This document shows positions 6,707 to 6,890 of a stretch of 6,890 bases of DNA, piece by piece (positions within the stretch are counted from its first letter, which is position 1; the number at the start of each line of letters is the position of its first letter). The notes beneath the pieces were generated by a model. The model had not been told where the DNA came from, ran no database searches, and was given only the letters and a program-made list of their open reading frames with translations. The DNA is from Mycobacterium sp. (lineage in GTDB: Bacteria; Actinomycetota; Actinomycetes; Mycobacteriales; Mycobacteriaceae). The position numbers and the translations under genes were made by a program. Location: positions 1 to 6,890 of the forward strand of contig JAFAQO010000635.1 of assembly GCA_019246375.1 (NCBI GenBank), written 5' to 3'.

Positions 6707-6890
6707 TCAACGGTACCTTGTTATGCCGCGATTCCCGAGTCTCGAAGCCGCATGGGTGGTCAAGCCCATGAGCTGGTTGGCGGCATCGGCCAGGGCCAGC
6801 CGTACCGAGCCGGCATAGTTGGCGATGGCGTAGGCGGCGATAATGCCCGCAGAGCGCAGTGCGGCCGGGTCCAGATCGATTTGACCGGCC
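6707..6890 (-). CDS. Glycerate kinase-like protein, C-terminal 60 residues (start beyond window)
   Basis: The frame enters at the right window edge and ends at TGA (6709-6707), giving 60 residues from [15 protein letters not shown] to GITRYR. The segment [29 protein letters not shown] fits the C terminus of the Rv2205c family, annotated as glycerate kinase (GckA/GarK type, PF02595). This enzyme phosphorylates glycerate with ATP in the cytoplasm. No catalytic motif lies in this part, so the identification rests on the C-terminal segment and on the conserved gene order next to the Fe-S carrier. Codon use is the same as in the neighbours and the frame is intact. Confidence 0.75.
   Translation of the reverse strand, partial: AGQIDLDPAALRSAGIIAAYAIANYAGSVRLALADAANQLMGLTTHAASRLGNRGITRYR

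Noticed and set aside
6645..6710. Longer start for the Fe-S carrier at 6710
   Set aside because: The added 22 residues are not part of the family, while the internal start at 6644 has AGGGAG at good spacing and gives the usual length.

Overview
This is a GC-rich, gene-dense chromosomal segment from a mycobacterium. The gene order mmpS3 - ctaF - ctaC - asnB - adoK - small membrane protein - A-type Fe-S carrier - glycerate kinase matches, as I remember it, the Rv2198c to Rv2205c block of Mycobacterium tuberculosis. The proteins are close to those homologues but not identical. Examples are a shorter AsnB N-terminal region, a longer AdoK C terminus and a changed residue in the AdoK adenosine pocket. 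A Mycobacterium outside the tuberculosis complex is the best reading; I cannot name the species from this window alone.

Layout, left to right. Bases 1-488 (minus) hold the N-terminal half of MmpS3, cut by the window edge inside a proline-rich linker. Bases 686-2178 (minus) hold ctaC and ctaF, subunits II and IV of the aa3 cytochrome c oxidase, separated by 8 bp and probably translationally coupled. A 223-bp divergent control region (2179-2401) separates ctaC from asnB. It contains a strong Shine-Dalgarno for ctaC, a perfect 13-bp palindrome, and three imperfect ~27-nt direct repeats that run into the asnB start. asnB (2402-4333, plus) is a glutamine-dependent amidotransferase of the AsnB/LtsA type. 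It converges, with a 7-bp gap, on adoK (4341-5363, minus), the pfkB-family adenosine kinase of mycobacteria. adoK diverges from a proline-rich single-pass membrane protein (5539-6204, plus), with a palindromic promoter-like element between them. That gene converges on an A-type Fe-S carrier (6288-6644, minus) over a strong nested-hairpin terminator. The window ends in the C-terminal 60 residues of a glycerate kinase (6707-6890, minus).

How the genes work together. ctaC and ctaF build the terminal oxidase of the bc1-aa3 respiratory supercomplex. AsnB-type enzymes in Corynebacteriales amidate the meso-diaminopimelate of peptidoglycan, and MmpS3 belongs to an envelope protein family. AdoK salvages adenosine, and the Fe-S carrier supplies clusters to client proteins. 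This is core housekeeping and envelope biology. I see no mobile element, CRISPR array, tRNA, rRNA or defence system. The points worth a second look are the AdoK substitution and C-terminal tail, the repeats at the asnB start, and the structured intergenic elements.
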